A stretch of 64,000 nt of DNA from Ectobacillus sp048976805 (GCA_048976805.1 JBHGUR010000082.1:12458-76457), one strand, 5' to 3'. Counted from the stretch's first letter, positions 42,668 through 51,691 are shown. Translations and numbers: made by a program. Notes: generated by a model not told the origin, from the sequence alone.

Positions 42668-42994
42668 TCAGTTATAGGATGGGAATTTATATGATTTTCC
42701 TATTCGCAGTTTTGATGGAGATTCTTTTGGATTCAGCTTTTGGAAATCTTTTACAACCATTTCGACAGACGGAGGCTTTCGTTTGCTGATTTGCTCTACA
42801 ATTGAAAGGACAGTGTCGCCGCTTTTTACCTCAATTACTTTATAGCTGGCGTTTTCGGTTGTTTCCTTTGGCTGCGTCGCTGTCGGTTTTGCTTTTTGTT
42901 CCGTGCGCATTAAGGGAAGCGTCCCGACTGTTATATCGTAAAACATTGCATACCCGATTAATAATATAAACACAGTAATTGCTAACCGCTTCAT
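42668..42994 (-). CDS. yqfZ: LysM-domain membrane-anchored protein (YqfZ-like)
   Basis: A 108-residue protein with an N-terminal membrane helix (MKRLAITVFILLIGYAMFYD), a short Pro/Thr/Lys linker and a C-terminal LysM domain (VIEVKSGDTVLSIVEQIS to LRIGKSYKFPSY). LysM binds peptidoglycan glycan chains, so the domain should face the wall. AAAGGAGTGG precedes the ATG at 42994. In B. subtilis a LysM protein, YqfZ, is also next to ispG; the symbol rests on that position. Confidence 0.75.
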   Translation of the reverse strand: MKRLAITVFILLIGYAMFYDITVGTLPLMRTEQKAKPTATQPKETTENASYKVIEVKSGDTVLSIVEQISKRKPPSVEMVVKDFQKLNPKESPSKLRIGKSYKFPSYN

Positions 42995-43037
42995 ATTTCT
43001 CCACTCCTTTTGTAGAGAAATATATGCTTGTCCCATG

Positions 43038-43066
43038 AAAAAATGCCGCGGTGCGCGGCATTTTTT
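43038..43066. terminator. Hairpin terminator upstream of the LysM gene
   Basis: A 13-bp stem AAAAAATGCCGCG / CGCGGCATTTTTT with loop GTG; likely ends leftward transcription from yqgB. Confidence 0.8.
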
Positions 43067-43074
43067 AAAAGGTA

Positions 43075-43201
43075 GGCTCTGTTAAACTGGATTGTTGATT
43101 TTCCACTACAGGCGGATGTTTTCCCCAGGTGGGGCCGAGCCGCTTTTCCCGCTGGAGTCGCTGCCTTTCGTTCCCAATCAACATTAGCCTTTAACAGAGC
43201 C
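43075..43201. mobile_element. Family A element, 8-bp target duplication (7/8)
   Basis: A 127-bp element GGCTCTGTTAAACTGG to TTTAACAGAGCC, flanked by AAAAGGTA (43067-43074) and AAAAGATA (43202-43209). A REP-like repeat begins directly after it. Confidence 0.8.
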
Positions 43202-43209
43202 AAAAGATA

Positions 43210-43391
43210 AGAAAGTATAACTTTTTGGAGCTAGAACAGTGTCTAGCCCCAACGCCCAACGACTAGCGCACTTCGCCCATCTCCCTACGATAAGTCGACA
43301 TCGGCGCTCGTGCTCTTCGTGTTTCCTTTATCTCAGTCGATGTGCTCCAGTCCAGGCGTCGCTAAGCAGGGCGACCTGCGCTTTTCTTATG
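43210..43391. repeat. REP-like repeat, copy 3 (long form)
   Basis: AGAAAGTATAACTTTTTGG, GTCTAGCCCC, CGATAAGTCGACATCGG and a final GCGCTTTTCTTATG. The longer form, with an added central segment. It runs into the yqgB stop codon (43387-43389). Confidence 0.65.
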
Positions 43392-44160
43392 CAATCTTTT
43401 GTTTTGCAGGCGGGATTTCTTTTATAATAAGATACAGCAAAAAAAATGTAACTCCTGTAAAGATAAGCACCGGAAACGGTACGGCGGTGTGTAAAAATTT
43501 CATAACAGTAAAGAAGAATGTGGGAATGGTAAAGCTGTAGGCGGTTAATGTCCAAAGTTGCCTGTAGTTTAGCTTTCGGTTCATTTGGCCGCTTATAAAC
43601 GTGCCCCCAAAAGCTAATAAAGTGATTCCTAGAAACGATATAAAGCTGTTAAATAAAAATAAGAACAGCCCGATTACAAATAAGGCAACCGGATAAATAG
43701 ATTGCATAAAATCGAGAAAATCGCGAATGTCTTGTTTAGAAATTGTAAATTCGCTAAATGAAGCGTATGAATATGTATCCGCGCGTCCTGAAGCAACAGC
43801 AATTGCTTTATCTTGCAAGAGAAAGATGCCGTCTTCATTTTTTAAAGATGCGGGGATTTCGGTTGTGTTTGGATCGAACACGAAGGTGAAATCCACTTCT
43901 TCTTTAATGATAGGCTCTTTTATGTCTGACAGAAGCTTTCCATCTTTAATTTGAAAATCGGGGATATCAGTTTCGACGGTTTGGCTTAATAATGAGAATT
44001 GCTCCTTCATTAATTTTCCTGTTTGAATGCTTTCAGGGATTGTCGTAAGCAAGGATAGCAGGAGAATATACAATATTGTTTTTCCGATTTTCTGAAAGCG
44101 AAAACGCGCCATATCTTTTGGCGAATATAAGCTCTTATACAATTGGGCAAATACTGACAT
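43387..44160 (-). CDS. yqgB: DUF1189 family membrane protein YqgB
   Basis: A 257-residue membrane protein of DUF1189. There is one helix near residue 25-45, an extracytoplasmic domain (about 45-150), then four helices. It starts MSVFAQLYKSLYSPKDMARF. Its function is unknown. GGAGGG lies nine bases before the ATG at 44160; ten codons of open frame lie upstream. It is upstream of sodA on the opposite strand, the B. subtilis arrangement. Confidence 0.85.
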   Translation of the reverse strand: MSVFAQLYKSLYSPKDMARFRFQKIGKTILYILLLSLLTTIPESIQTGKLMKEQFSLLSQTVETDIPDFQIKDGKLLSDIKEPIIKEEVDFTFVFDPNTTEIPASLKNEDGIFLLQDKAIAVASGRADTYSYASFSEFTISKQDIRDFLDFMQSIYPVALFVIGLFLFLFNSFISFLGITLLAFGGTFISGQMNRKLNYRQLWTLTAYSFTIPTFFFTVMKFLHTAVPFPVLIFTGVTFFLLYLIIKEIPPAKQKIA

Positions 44161-44312
44161 ATATTTAATCCCTCCATTAAGAATCAGCATCCTTATTGTA
44201 ACGTACTCTTTGTAAGTTGAACAGAAAAAGGACGGAATTTTGTATAGGCAAATGATTTGAAATACATAATAGAATTTGGTACTTTAAATGCATGCGGCAG
44301 CTGAGAAATTAT

Positions 44313-44341
44313 TTTTCACTATTTTGAAAATAGTGTAAAAT
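44313..44341 (+). promoter_or_regulatory. sodA promoter with a perfect palindrome in the spacer
   Basis: TTTTCA (44313-44318), a 17-bp spacer and TAAAAT (44336-44341). The spacer and the end of the -35 are covered by the perfect 19-bp palindrome CACTATTTTGAAAATAGTG (44317-44335). The site suits a repressor or a MerR-type activator; I do not recognise the regulator. Confidence 0.6.
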
Positions 44342-44403
44342 AGAAACTGGAGCACAAGCGGATCCACTTGATGCTTACATACATATATTTGGGAGGAATT
44401 ACA

Positions 44404-45015
44404 ATGGCAAAATACGAATTACCACAATTACCCTATGCTTATGATGCATTAGAGCCTCACTTCGACAAGGAAACGATGAACATTCACCATACGAAGCACC
44501 ATAATACGTATGTTACTAATGTAAACGCTGCACTTGAAGGCTATCCTGAGTTAGCGGAGAAAAGTGTAGAAGATTTAGTTTCTAACTTAAACGAAGTGCC
44601 AGAAGCAATCCGCACTGCTGTACGCAATAATGGCGGCGGTCATGCAAACCACTCTTTATTCTGGACAATCCTTTCTCCAAATGGCGGCGGTGCGCCTGTA
44701 GGAGAGCTTGCGAAAGCAATCGAAGCTAAATTCGGCAGCTATGACGCTTTTAAAGAGGAGTTTACAAAAGCCGCTACAACTCGCTTCGGCTCCGGCTGGG
44801 CTTGGCTTGTTGTCAACAACGGCGAATTGGAAATTACAAGCACACCAAACCAGGATTCGCCTTTAATGGAAGGCAAAACTCCTGTATTAGGCTTAGACGT
44901 TTGGGAGCATGCGTACTATTTGCGTTACCAAAACCGCCGTCCTGACTACATCGCTGCATTCTGGAATGTAGTAGATTGGAATGCGGTAGAAAAACGTTAC
45001 CAAGAAGCAAAATAA
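44404..45015 (+). CDS. sodA: Manganese superoxide dismutase
   Basis: A 203-residue Fe/Mn superoxide dismutase dismutating superoxide to H2O2 and oxygen. Metal ligands are H27 (NIHHTKHH), the histidine of NHSLFW, and D and H of LDVWEHAYYLRY. GGGHANHS and GSGWAWLV are typical of the Mn form. TGGGAGGAA precedes the ATG at 44404; upstream in-frame codons precede the ribosome binding site. Monocistronic with a strong terminator. Confidence 0.96.
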   Translation: MAKYELPQLPYAYDALEPHFDKETMNIHHTKHHNTYVTNVNAALEGYPELAEKSVEDLVSNLNEVPEAIRTAVRNNGGGHANHSLFWTILSPNGGGAPVGELAKAIEAKFGSYDAFKEEFTKAATTRFGSGWAWLVVNNGELEITSTPNQDSPLMEGKTPVLGLDVWEHAYYLRYQNRRPDYIAAFWNVVDWNAVEKRYQEAK

Positions 45016-45017
45016 CT

Positions 45018-45055
45018 AAAATAAAAACAGGCTGGAAACAGCCTGTTTTTATTTT
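45018..45055 (+). terminator. Terminator after sodA
   Basis: A 17-bp stem with the core AACAGGCTG / CAGCCTGTT and loop GAAA, with A and T runs outside. Confidence 0.9.
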
Positions 45056-45127
45056 CTCTCCTTTCCTTACATAATTGTCACATTCTTTGGAAGAATAAAG
45101 CGTGAAGCAAAGGAGAGTTTTACAGAT

Positions 45128-46405
45128 ATGAAAATGAAGCGTTTATTGGGTGATGTGGAAGTAAATCGAGACCTTATTTTATTGTTGACCATCGGCGGGC
45201 TGTACAGCCTCGGTATTGCTTTATCGAATACATTTGTAAATATTTATTTATGGAAGCAAAGCAAAAACTTTTTTAACATCGGCTTGTATAACTTGGCAGT
45301 TGTTGTGGCGCAGCCTGTTACATTTGCACTAGCAGGAAGAATGGCCAAAAAAATTGACCGCATCGTTATCCTTCGTTTAGGGGTCAGCGCCTTAGCTTTA
45401 TTTTTTATCACCGTTTTATTCGCTGGAACAAATGCCTCTCGCTATATTCTTCCGATTGGCAGCGTATTAGGTGTAGGCTACGGATTTTATTGGCTGGCCT
45501 ATAACTTGCTTACCTTTGAAATTACAGAACCTGATACAAGAGATTTTTTTAATGGCTTTCTCGGCCTGTTAACATCTCTTTCCGGTATGATCGGTCCGAT
45601 TTTGTCAGGATATCTGATTTCGCGCATGACGAAATGGAACGGTTATACTTTTATTTTTTTCCTTTCTTTAATCTTATTTACTATTTCGGTGATTTTAAGT
45701 TTTTTCTTATCGAGGAGAGAATGTGACGGCCGTTATGAGCTTTTGCAAGTATTCAGGGAGAGAAAGAAGGATGGGAACTGGCGCAAAATTACAATTGCGC
45801 ATTTTTTTCAAGGCCTGCGGGAAGGGACCTTCGTTTTTGTTATTTCGATTTACGTATACATTGCGACAAACAGTGAGTTTGCAATCGGGAAATTCGGGCT
45901 CATTAGCTCCGGCGTATCCTTTATTTGTTATTATTTAGCAACGCGGTTTATAAAAGATAAACTGCGAAAAAAAGCAATCCTTGCAGGAGGTATATTGTTG
46001 TATGCGTCTGTATACCTCGTTATTATCAACGTTACGTATTATAAACTTTTGTTATATGCTGCCTGTATAGCTATAGCGTATCCTATTTTGCTCGTTCCTT
46101 ATATGTCGATGACATACGACGTAATTGGAAAAGCGCGCAACATTAAGGAGCTGCGGGTCGAGTATATCGTGGTGAGAGAGTTGTTTTTAAATTTTGGAAG
46201 AATCTGTTCTATTCTTGCTTTTTTAGCTGCTGTTCGCTTTTTTGTTCCGGAAAAGAGCCTGCCCGTGTTACTTGCTGTACTAGGAGCCGGACATTTTCTT
46301 ATTTATTTTGCTATTCGCAATGTCACATATCATACGAAACAGCAGACCAAAAGCGGCCTAGAGGTGTCCCGGACAAAGCAGGAGTTAACAGAGGGAGAAG
46401 GTTAA
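45128..46405 (+). CDS. yqgE: MFS transporter (YqgE-like)
   Basis: A 425-residue protein with about twelve membrane helices and a major facilitator layout; the loop between helices 2 and 3 is GRMAKKIDRIVILRLG. The substrate is unknown. AAAGGAGAG lies about 13 bases before the ATG. Position between sodA and pbpA equals B. subtilis yqgE; the symbol rests mainly on order. Confidence 0.85.
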   Translation: MKMKRLLGDVEVNRDLILLLTIGGLYSLGIALSNTFVNIYLWKQSKNFFNIGLYNLAVVVAQPVTFALAGRMAKKIDRIVILRLGVSALALFFITVLFAGTNASRYILPIGSVLGVGYGFYWLAYNLLTFEITEPDTRDFFNGFLGLLTSLSGMIGPILSGYLISRMTKWNGYTFIFFLSLILFTISVILSFFLSRRECDGRYELLQVFRERKKDGNWRKITIAHFFQGLREGTFVFVISIYVYIATNSEFAIGKFGLISSGVSFICYYLATRFIKDKLRKKAILAGGILLYASVYLVIINVTYYKLLLYAACIAIAYPILLVPYMSMTYDVIGKARNIKELRVEYIVVRELFLNFGRICSILAFLAAVRFFVPEKSLPVLLAVLGAGHFLIYFAIRNVTYHTKQQTKSGLEVSRTKQELTEGEG

Positions 46406-46448
46406 CTTCTTATTTGATTTGTGATAAAATAAGAACCGTAATAGTAAA

Positions 46449-46471
46449 GGGCACCTGTTTAGCAGGTGTCC
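46449..46471 (+). promoter_or_regulatory. Hairpin in the pbpA leader
   Basis: A nine-pair stem (GGGCACCTG / CAGGTGTCC, one G-T) with loop TTTAG. No T-run follows; possibly a leader structure. Confidence 0.4.
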
Positions 46472-46509
46472 ATTTCCGCTTATACGACATAGTGGAAGAG
46501 GGGGTAAGC

Positions 46510-48636
46510 ATGAAAAAGAAAAAAAAGAAAAAGAAAAGCCATGTACCGTTTCGTTTAAATATGTTATTTTTTCTCGTGTTTCTCATGTTTTCTGCGCTTA
46601 TTTTGCGCCTGGGCGTGGTGCAGATCGTATATGGGGAGGATTATAAAAAAGAAGTAGAAAGAACCGAGAATTTAACAGTAAGCACGCCTGTTCCGCGCGG
46701 GAAAATTTACGACCGCTACGGCCGCATTGTAGTGGATAACACACCTTTGCGAACCATTACATATACGAGGATGAAAGGTTCGAAAAGCGAGGATCGTTTA
46801 GCGATTGCAAAGGAACTTGCTCGGCTAATTGATGTGCCGACGGACAAGCTGACGGATCGCGATAAAAAGGATTTTTGGATTGAAATGAATCCAAAGCGGG
46901 CAAAGAAAAAAATTACAGAAAAAGAATGGAAGCAATTTGAGGCCAAGAAGCTTACTGACAAAGATATTTACAACTTGCAGCTAGAACGCATTACAGAAAA
47001 AGAATTGCAGGAACTGGCGCCAAAGGATTTAGAAGTATTGGCAATTAAGAGCAAAATGGACAGCGGATATGCAATGACGCCGCAAATTATCAAAAATAAA
47101 GATGTAACGCAGAAGGAATATGCAATTATCAGCGAAAATCTCGACAAGCTGCCCGGTGTGGACATTACGACGGACTGGGAACGCAATTATACGTATGACA
47201 ATATGTTCCGCACTGTCCTTGGCAGCGTGACGAGCGCCGATGAAGGGCTGCCCAAGGAGCGTTTAAATTATTATTTAGTCCGGGAATATGACCGAAATGA
47301 CCGTGTCGGCAAAAGCTATATTGAACAAGAGTATGAAGATATGCTGCACGGCACAAAAGCGAAAGTGAAAAATGTTACGGATAAGGAAGGGAATATTCTA
47401 GAAACAATTTATTTATCAAAAGGGGAACGCGGCAAAGATTTAATTTTGACAATCGATATGGAGCTGCAAAAACAAGTAGAACAAATTATTGAAGAAGAGC
47501 TTAAGTCAGCGAAAGCACAAGGCGGGGCAGCGCTTCTTGACCGCGCTTTCGTCGTGATGATGAATCCGAAAAACGGCGAAATTCTTTCGATGGCAGGGAA
47601 GCAGCTTGTTACGGAAAATGGGAAGCTCGAGGTACAGGATTATGCGTTAGGGGCGATGACGAGTTCATATGCGATGGGGTCAGCCGTCAAAGGAGCGACT
47701 GTGCTAACCGGGTATCAAACAGGCGCGATTTCACCGGGGGAACACCTATATGATGAGCCAATTAAGCTTAAAGGCACGCCTGTCAAAAAATCCTACAAAA
47801 ATATGGGGATGATTGATGACTTGTATGCTTTAAAAGCATCCTCTAACGTGTATATGTTTAAGACAGCAATGAATTTGGCAGGAGTTCAGTACGTTCCGAA
47901 CGGTTCATTGGATATTAAACAAAAATCGTTTGATACAATGCGCTACTATTTCAGCCAGTTTGGTCTTGGTGTTCCGACCGGCATCGATTTGCCAAATGAG
48001 GCAATTGGATTCAAAGGAACGACTGATAAGCCCGGTTTCTTGCTAGACTTATCCATCGGACAGTACGATACGTACACTCCGCTGCAGCTGGCACAGTACG
48101 TTTCAACCGTGGCAAACGGCGGATATCGCATGAAGCTGCAGATTGTAAAAGAAATCCGCGAACCTTCTAAACAGGATGAAATGGGCAAGGTTGTACAATC
48201 AATTGAACCGGTCGTCTTAAATCGAATTGATATGAAGGACCAATATATTAAACGTGTTCAGGAAGGATTTCGCCAAGTAATGCAGGAGCAAGGCGGGACA
48301 GCTACGGCCCAGTTCGGGAACGCGCCGTATAAACCGGCCGGGAAAACAGGTACGGCGGAGACTTTCTATGACGGCCCGGATCTTGCAAAGCGCAAAAGCG
48401 GCCCAAATGGCACGCCTCCTGCTACCTATAATTTAACGCTTATCGGTTATGCGCCTTATGATGATCCGGAAGTTGCATTTTCTGTTGTTGTTCCGTGGAT
48501 AACAGATGATAAAAATCCGGTGAATAAAAAAATTGGCAGAAGAATTTTGGACGCATACTTTGACTTGAAAAAAGAAGAGGTAAACATTGAACAAAATCAA
48601 CCCATTATCCAAAAAGGATTAACCGAACAAGGATAA
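46510..48636 (+). CDS. pbpA: Class B penicillin-binding protein (PbpA type transpeptidase)
   Basis: A 708-residue bitopic transpeptidase of the PBP2A/PbpH type, cross-linking peptidoglycan in the elongasome. Eight consecutive lysines at the N-terminus are followed by a membrane helix (about 15-40). A dimerisation domain begins at TPVPRGKIYDRYGR. The catalytic motifs are SAVK (active-site serine), SSN, and KTGTAE. GAGGGGGTA precedes the ATG at 46510. It is followed by a terminator and the pst operon, as in B. subtilis. Confidence 0.93.
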   Translation: MKKKKKKKKSHVPFRLNMLFFLVFLMFSALILRLGVVQIVYGEDYKKEVERTENLTVSTPVPRGKIYDRYGRIVVDNTPLRTITYTRMKGSKSEDRLAIAKELARLIDVPTDKLTDRDKKDFWIEMNPKRAKKKITEKEWKQFEAKKLTDKDIYNLQLERITEKELQELAPKDLEVLAIKSKMDSGYAMTPQIIKNKDVTQKEYAIISENLDKLPGVDITTDWERNYTYDNMFRTVLGSVTSADEGLPKERLNYYLVREYDRNDRVGKSYIEQEYEDMLHGTKAKVKNVTDKEGNILETIYLSKGERGKDLILTIDMELQKQVEQIIEEELKSAKAQGGAALLDRAFVVMMNPKNGEILSMAGKQLVTENGKLEVQDYALGAMTSSYAMGSAVKGATVLTGYQTGAISPGEHLYDEPIKLKGTPVKKSYKNMGMIDDLYALKASSNVYMFKTAMNLAGVQYVPNGSLDIKQKSFDTMRYYFSQFGLGVPTGIDLPNEAIGFKGTTDKPGFLLDLSIGQYDTYTPLQLAQYVSTVANGGYRMKLQIVKEIREPSKQDEMGKVVQSIEPVVLNRIDMKDQYIKRVQEGFRQVMQEQGGTATAQFGNAPYKPAGKTGTAETFYDGPDLAKRKSGPNGTPPATYNLTLIGYAPYDDPEVAFSVVVPWITDDKNPVNKKIGRRILDAYFDLKKEEVNIEQNQPIIQKGLTEQG

Positions 48637-48651
48637 ATCAGGAAAAAAGTG

Positions 48652-48684
48652 GCACACTACCCTTAGGATAGTGTGCTTTTTTTT
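48652..48684 (+). terminator. Terminator after pbpA
   Basis: Stem GCACACTA / TAGTGTGC with further inner pairs and eight T. Confidence 0.88.
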
Positions 48685-48758
48685 GGACAAGCAGCATATA
48701 GTACAATGGAAAGGTTGTCCACTTGTACAAGTTAAGCCGGTATCGAAAAATGTCGACA

Positions 48759-48797
48759 TTTACAAATAATTTACAAAACATTAAAACCTCATTAATA
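48759..48797 (+). promoter_or_regulatory. Pho box (PhoP binding repeats) upstream of pstS
   Basis: Four direct repeats at 11-bp steps: TTTACA (48759), TTTACA (48770), TTAAAA (48781), TTAATA (48792). This is the B. subtilis PhoP TT(A/C/T)ACA array with five-base spacing. A TTATAT at 48812 may be the -10. Phosphate-starvation induction is expected. Confidence 0.88.
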
Positions 48798-48852
48798 GTC
48801 GAACATTATCCTTATATCTGTAGCCCTTACGGTGCTTCAAGGAGGAAGTAAA

Positions 48853-49803
48853 ATGAAGAGGGGGGTATCAAGCGCCATAGCAATGCTATTCGCTTGTAGT
48901 GTGTTTGCGCTTTTGAGTGCAGAAGGCGCAGAGGCGCAGCGGTTAATGCGCCTGTCCGGCGAAGTGCGAATTGATGGCTCTTCTACTGTATTTCCGATTA
49001 TGGAGGCTGTTTCAGAGGAATATACGAACATGCAGCCAGCGGTAAAGACACCCATCAGCATTTCAGGAACGGGAGGCGGATTTACTAGATTTGTAAAGGG
49101 CGAAGTTGATTTGAACCTTGCATCGCGCCCGATAAAAGAGGAAGAAGAGAGAAATGCCAAGAACAATCATCTCGATTATACAGCATTTCGAGTTGCATAT
49201 GATGGTATATCTATAATTGTACATCCCGCGAATACGTGGATGAAGGATGTAACTGTTAAGCATTTGCAAAAAATGTGGTCTGAAGATGGGACGATAAAAA
49301 GGTGGTCGGATATGAATCCGAAGTGGCCACGTGAAATTATTCGTTTTTACGCACCGGGATTGGATTCCGGTACATATGATCATTTTCAACGGGTGATTTT
49401 AGGTGAACGTCCGATTACGAAGCATGTAACGCTATCGGAAGATGATAATGTATTGATTAGAGGCGTTATGCATGACAAATATGCAATTGCTTTTTTAGGC
49501 TATGCGTACTATTCAGAAAACAAAGATAAGATAAAGGCGGTTCATGTAAATGGTGTTTTACCTACAAAGGCTGCAATTCAATCCGGCAGGTATGCGCCGC
49601 TTTCTCGTCCTTTATATGTATACGCTAATCACGCTTCTATTCAAAGCAAACGTTGTGTGTATGATTACTTGCAATTTACGCTGCAGCATGCCGGTCCATT
49701 AGCTGAAGAGGTCGGATATATCGCATTGCCGGAATATGAATATAAGAAGCAGCGGCAGCAACTGGAGAAAATTAGAAAACACCAAAGCATAAAATCGCCA
49801 TAA
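48853..49803 (+). CDS. pstS: Phosphate ABC transporter substrate-binding protein PstS
   Basis: A 316-residue phosphate-binding protein. The phosphate site is formed by IDGSSTVFPIMEAVSE, SGTGGGFTRFVKGE and PGLDSGTYDHF. The signal peptide is unusual: MKRGVSSAIAMLFACSVFAL to AEGAEAQ. The only cysteine (residue 15) lies mid-hydrophobic segment in LFAC, while AEA before Q looks like an ordinary signal peptidase I site, so this may not be a lipoprotein as PstS is in B. subtilis. GGAGG before ATG at 48853. First gene of pstSCAB-phoU. Confidence 0.92.
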   Translation: MKRGVSSAIAMLFACSVFALLSAEGAEAQRLMRLSGEVRIDGSSTVFPIMEAVSEEYTNMQPAVKTPISISGTGGGFTRFVKGEVDLNLASRPIKEEEERNAKNNHLDYTAFRVAYDGISIIVHPANTWMKDVTVKHLQKMWSEDGTIKRWSDMNPKWPREIIRFYAPGLDSGTYDHFQRVILGERPITKHVTLSEDDNVLIRGVMHDKYAIAFLGYAYYSENKDKIKAVHVNGVLPTKAAIQSGRYAPLSRPLYVYANHASIQSKRCVYDYLQFTLQHAGPLAEEVGYIALPEYEYKKQRQQLEKIRKHQSIKSP

Positions 49804-49849
49804 GGATGGAGAGGTGTTTTTCGCTTTGGCCTTCAAAAAAGGCGGCGCT

Positions 49850-50779
49850 ATGCCGGTTGCAGTTCGTAAGCTGATTGAACAAAAACGCATGCATCGCAAG
49901 TGCAAGCGCGTTTTAAATGCGTGCATTCCTATGATTTTGCTAGGCACAGCAATTGTATCCATTGTTGTAACACTTGGAATTGTGTGGACGCTTGGGGCAG
50001 AAACAATCGCTTTTTTTCAAAGAATTTCATTTTTAAAATTTGTAACTGAAACGGAATGGCTTCCTTTTTTTGAAGCTGATCCGCATTATGGTATTGCACC
50101 GCTCTTATGCGGAACCTTTCTTGTCACGGGGATAGCAATGATAATTGCCGTGCCGATTGGCCTTGGCTGTGCTGTTTTTCTAGCTGAATATGCCCCGCAC
50201 AGTGTGAAAAAAATGCTTAAACCAGCTTTAGAGATACTGGCAGGCATTCCAACCATTGTATATGGTTTTTTCGCCTTAACGTTTGTGACGCCGATTTTAC
50301 AATTTTTTATTCCAAGCTTGCAATTTTTCAATGCGTTAAGTTCGGGAATTGTAATTGGTATTATGATGATTCCGACTATAGCCTCTTTATCAGAGGATGC
50401 GATAAACGCAGTTCCAGCTTCTTTAAGGGAGGCATCATACGGATTAGGCGCAACCCGATTTGAAACAATTGTTAAGGCGGTGCTCCCGGCTTGCGCCACA
50501 GGAGTTGTCGCTTCTATCGTTTTGGCAGCTTCCCGGGCAATGGGAGAAACGATGATTGTGGTGATTGCGGCAGGGTCAACACCTGTATTTTCCTTGGACG
50601 CAACCGAATCCATCCAAACTTTAACAGCCTATATTGTGCAAGTAAGCTTAGGCGATGCCCCGCATGGCACAACAATTTATTACAGCATGTATGCGGCAGG
50701 AGCAGTTTTATTTATCTTTACGCTTGGAATGAATATGTTGGCACAGCATATTGCGCGCCGCTTCAAGGAGGTTTATTGA
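49850..50779 (+). CDS. pstC: Phosphate ABC transporter permease PstC
   Basis: A 309-residue permease with six membrane helices and an extracellular segment after the first. The transport motif is EASYGLGATRFETIVKAVLP and the phosphate-pathway residues are near GAPH-like GDAPHGT. The ATG at 49850 gives the usual length (AAAGGCGG upstream); a GTG at 49814 after AAGGATGGAGAG would add 12 residues and cannot be excluded. Forms the channel with PstA. Confidence 0.92.
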   Translation: MPVAVRKLIEQKRMHRKCKRVLNACIPMILLGTAIVSIVVTLGIVWTLGAETIAFFQRISFLKFVTETEWLPFFEADPHYGIAPLLCGTFLVTGIAMIIAVPIGLGCAVFLAEYAPHSVKKMLKPALEILAGIPTIVYGFFALTFVTPILQFFIPSLQFFNALSSGIVIGIMMIPTIASLSEDAINAVPASLREASYGLGATRFETIVKAVLPACATGVVASIVLAASRAMGETMIVVIAAGSTPVFSLDATESIQTLTAYIVQVSLGDAPHGTTIYYSMYAAGAVLFIFTLGMNMLAQHIARRFKEVY

Positions 50780-50780
50780 C

Positions 50781-51659
50781 ATGAGGCTCATAAACCGAAA
50801 AGAAGTGGAAAAGCGGATGGTTTCCCGGTTTCGAACCGATGCATTTTATAAGCTGATGTTTTTATGTGCCACTTTGTTTTCTTTGGCAATTTTAATTATT
50901 TTGCTATACCGCATCTTTGCACAAGGTGTTGAATATATAAATTGGGGGTTTCTTAAGCATTTTTCTTCAAGAAAACCTGAACAGGCGGGAATTGCAGCCG
51001 CTCTTTGGGGAACAGTATCATTAATGGCGATAGTAGCTCCTGTTTCTCTACTTCTCGGGGTAGGCACCGCTTTATATTTAGAAGAGTACGCAAAGAAAAC
51101 GAGATTTACAGCATTAATCGAATTAAATATCCAAACGCTCGCCGGCGTGCCGTCCGTTGTTTTCGGATTGCTCGGGCTAACAATTTTCGTTTACGCGATG
51201 GGGCTTGGGCAGAGTTTGCTTGCCGGTGGGCTGACGATGAGCCTTCTTGTGCTGCCTATCATTGTGGTCGCTTCGCAAGAGGCACTGCGGTCTGTACCGC
51301 GGGGAGCAGTGGAAGGCTCTTACGGACTCGGTGCGACAAAGTGGCAAACAATTTCCCGCATTATTTTGCCGGCTGCTTTCCCGGGAATTTTAACAGGGTG
51401 CGTCCTCGCTTTATCACGCGCTATAGGGGAAGCGGCGCCGCTGCTTGTAATCGGAGCTTTAGCATATGCAAATTATTTGCCTTCGGGCTTATCGGACGGT
51501 TTTACTGTATTGCCCATCCAAATATTTAATTGGATGGGCCGTCCGCAGGAGGAGTTTCAGCATGCAGCAGCTGCCGGCATTGTTGTGTTGCTTGCGCTGC
51601 TTGCTATCATGAATGCAGTTGCCGTATTGTGGCGAAGCCGTAGACAAGGAAGGAACTGA
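50781..51659 (+). CDS. pstA: Phosphate ABC transporter permease PstA
   Basis: A 292-residue permease with six membrane helices, partner of PstC. The EAA-type loop is VEGSYGLGATKWQTISRIIL, and SRAIGEAAPLLVIG is characteristic of PstA. AAGGAGG lies inside the end of pstC, and the ATG is one base after the pstC stop, so translation is coupled. Confidence 0.93.
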   Translation: MRLINRKEVEKRMVSRFRTDAFYKLMFLCATLFSLAILIILLYRIFAQGVEYINWGFLKHFSSRKPEQAGIAAALWGTVSLMAIVAPVSLLLGVGTALYLEEYAKKTRFTALIELNIQTLAGVPSVVFGLLGLTIFVYAMGLGQSLLAGGLTMSLLVLPIIVVASQEALRSVPRGAVEGSYGLGATKWQTISRIILPAAFPGILTGCVLALSRAIGEAAPLLVIGALAYANYLPSGLSDGFTVLPIQIFNWMGRPQEEFQHAAAAGIVVLLALLAIMNAVAVLWRSRRQGRN

Positions 51660-51691
51660 CTGCTTAAACGTGGATGAAGGGGGAACTTAAA

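Noticed and set aside
51005..51529. 174-codon open frame inside pstA in another phase
   Set aside because: Full overlap with a well-conserved permease; composition is that of a frame-shifted membrane gene.
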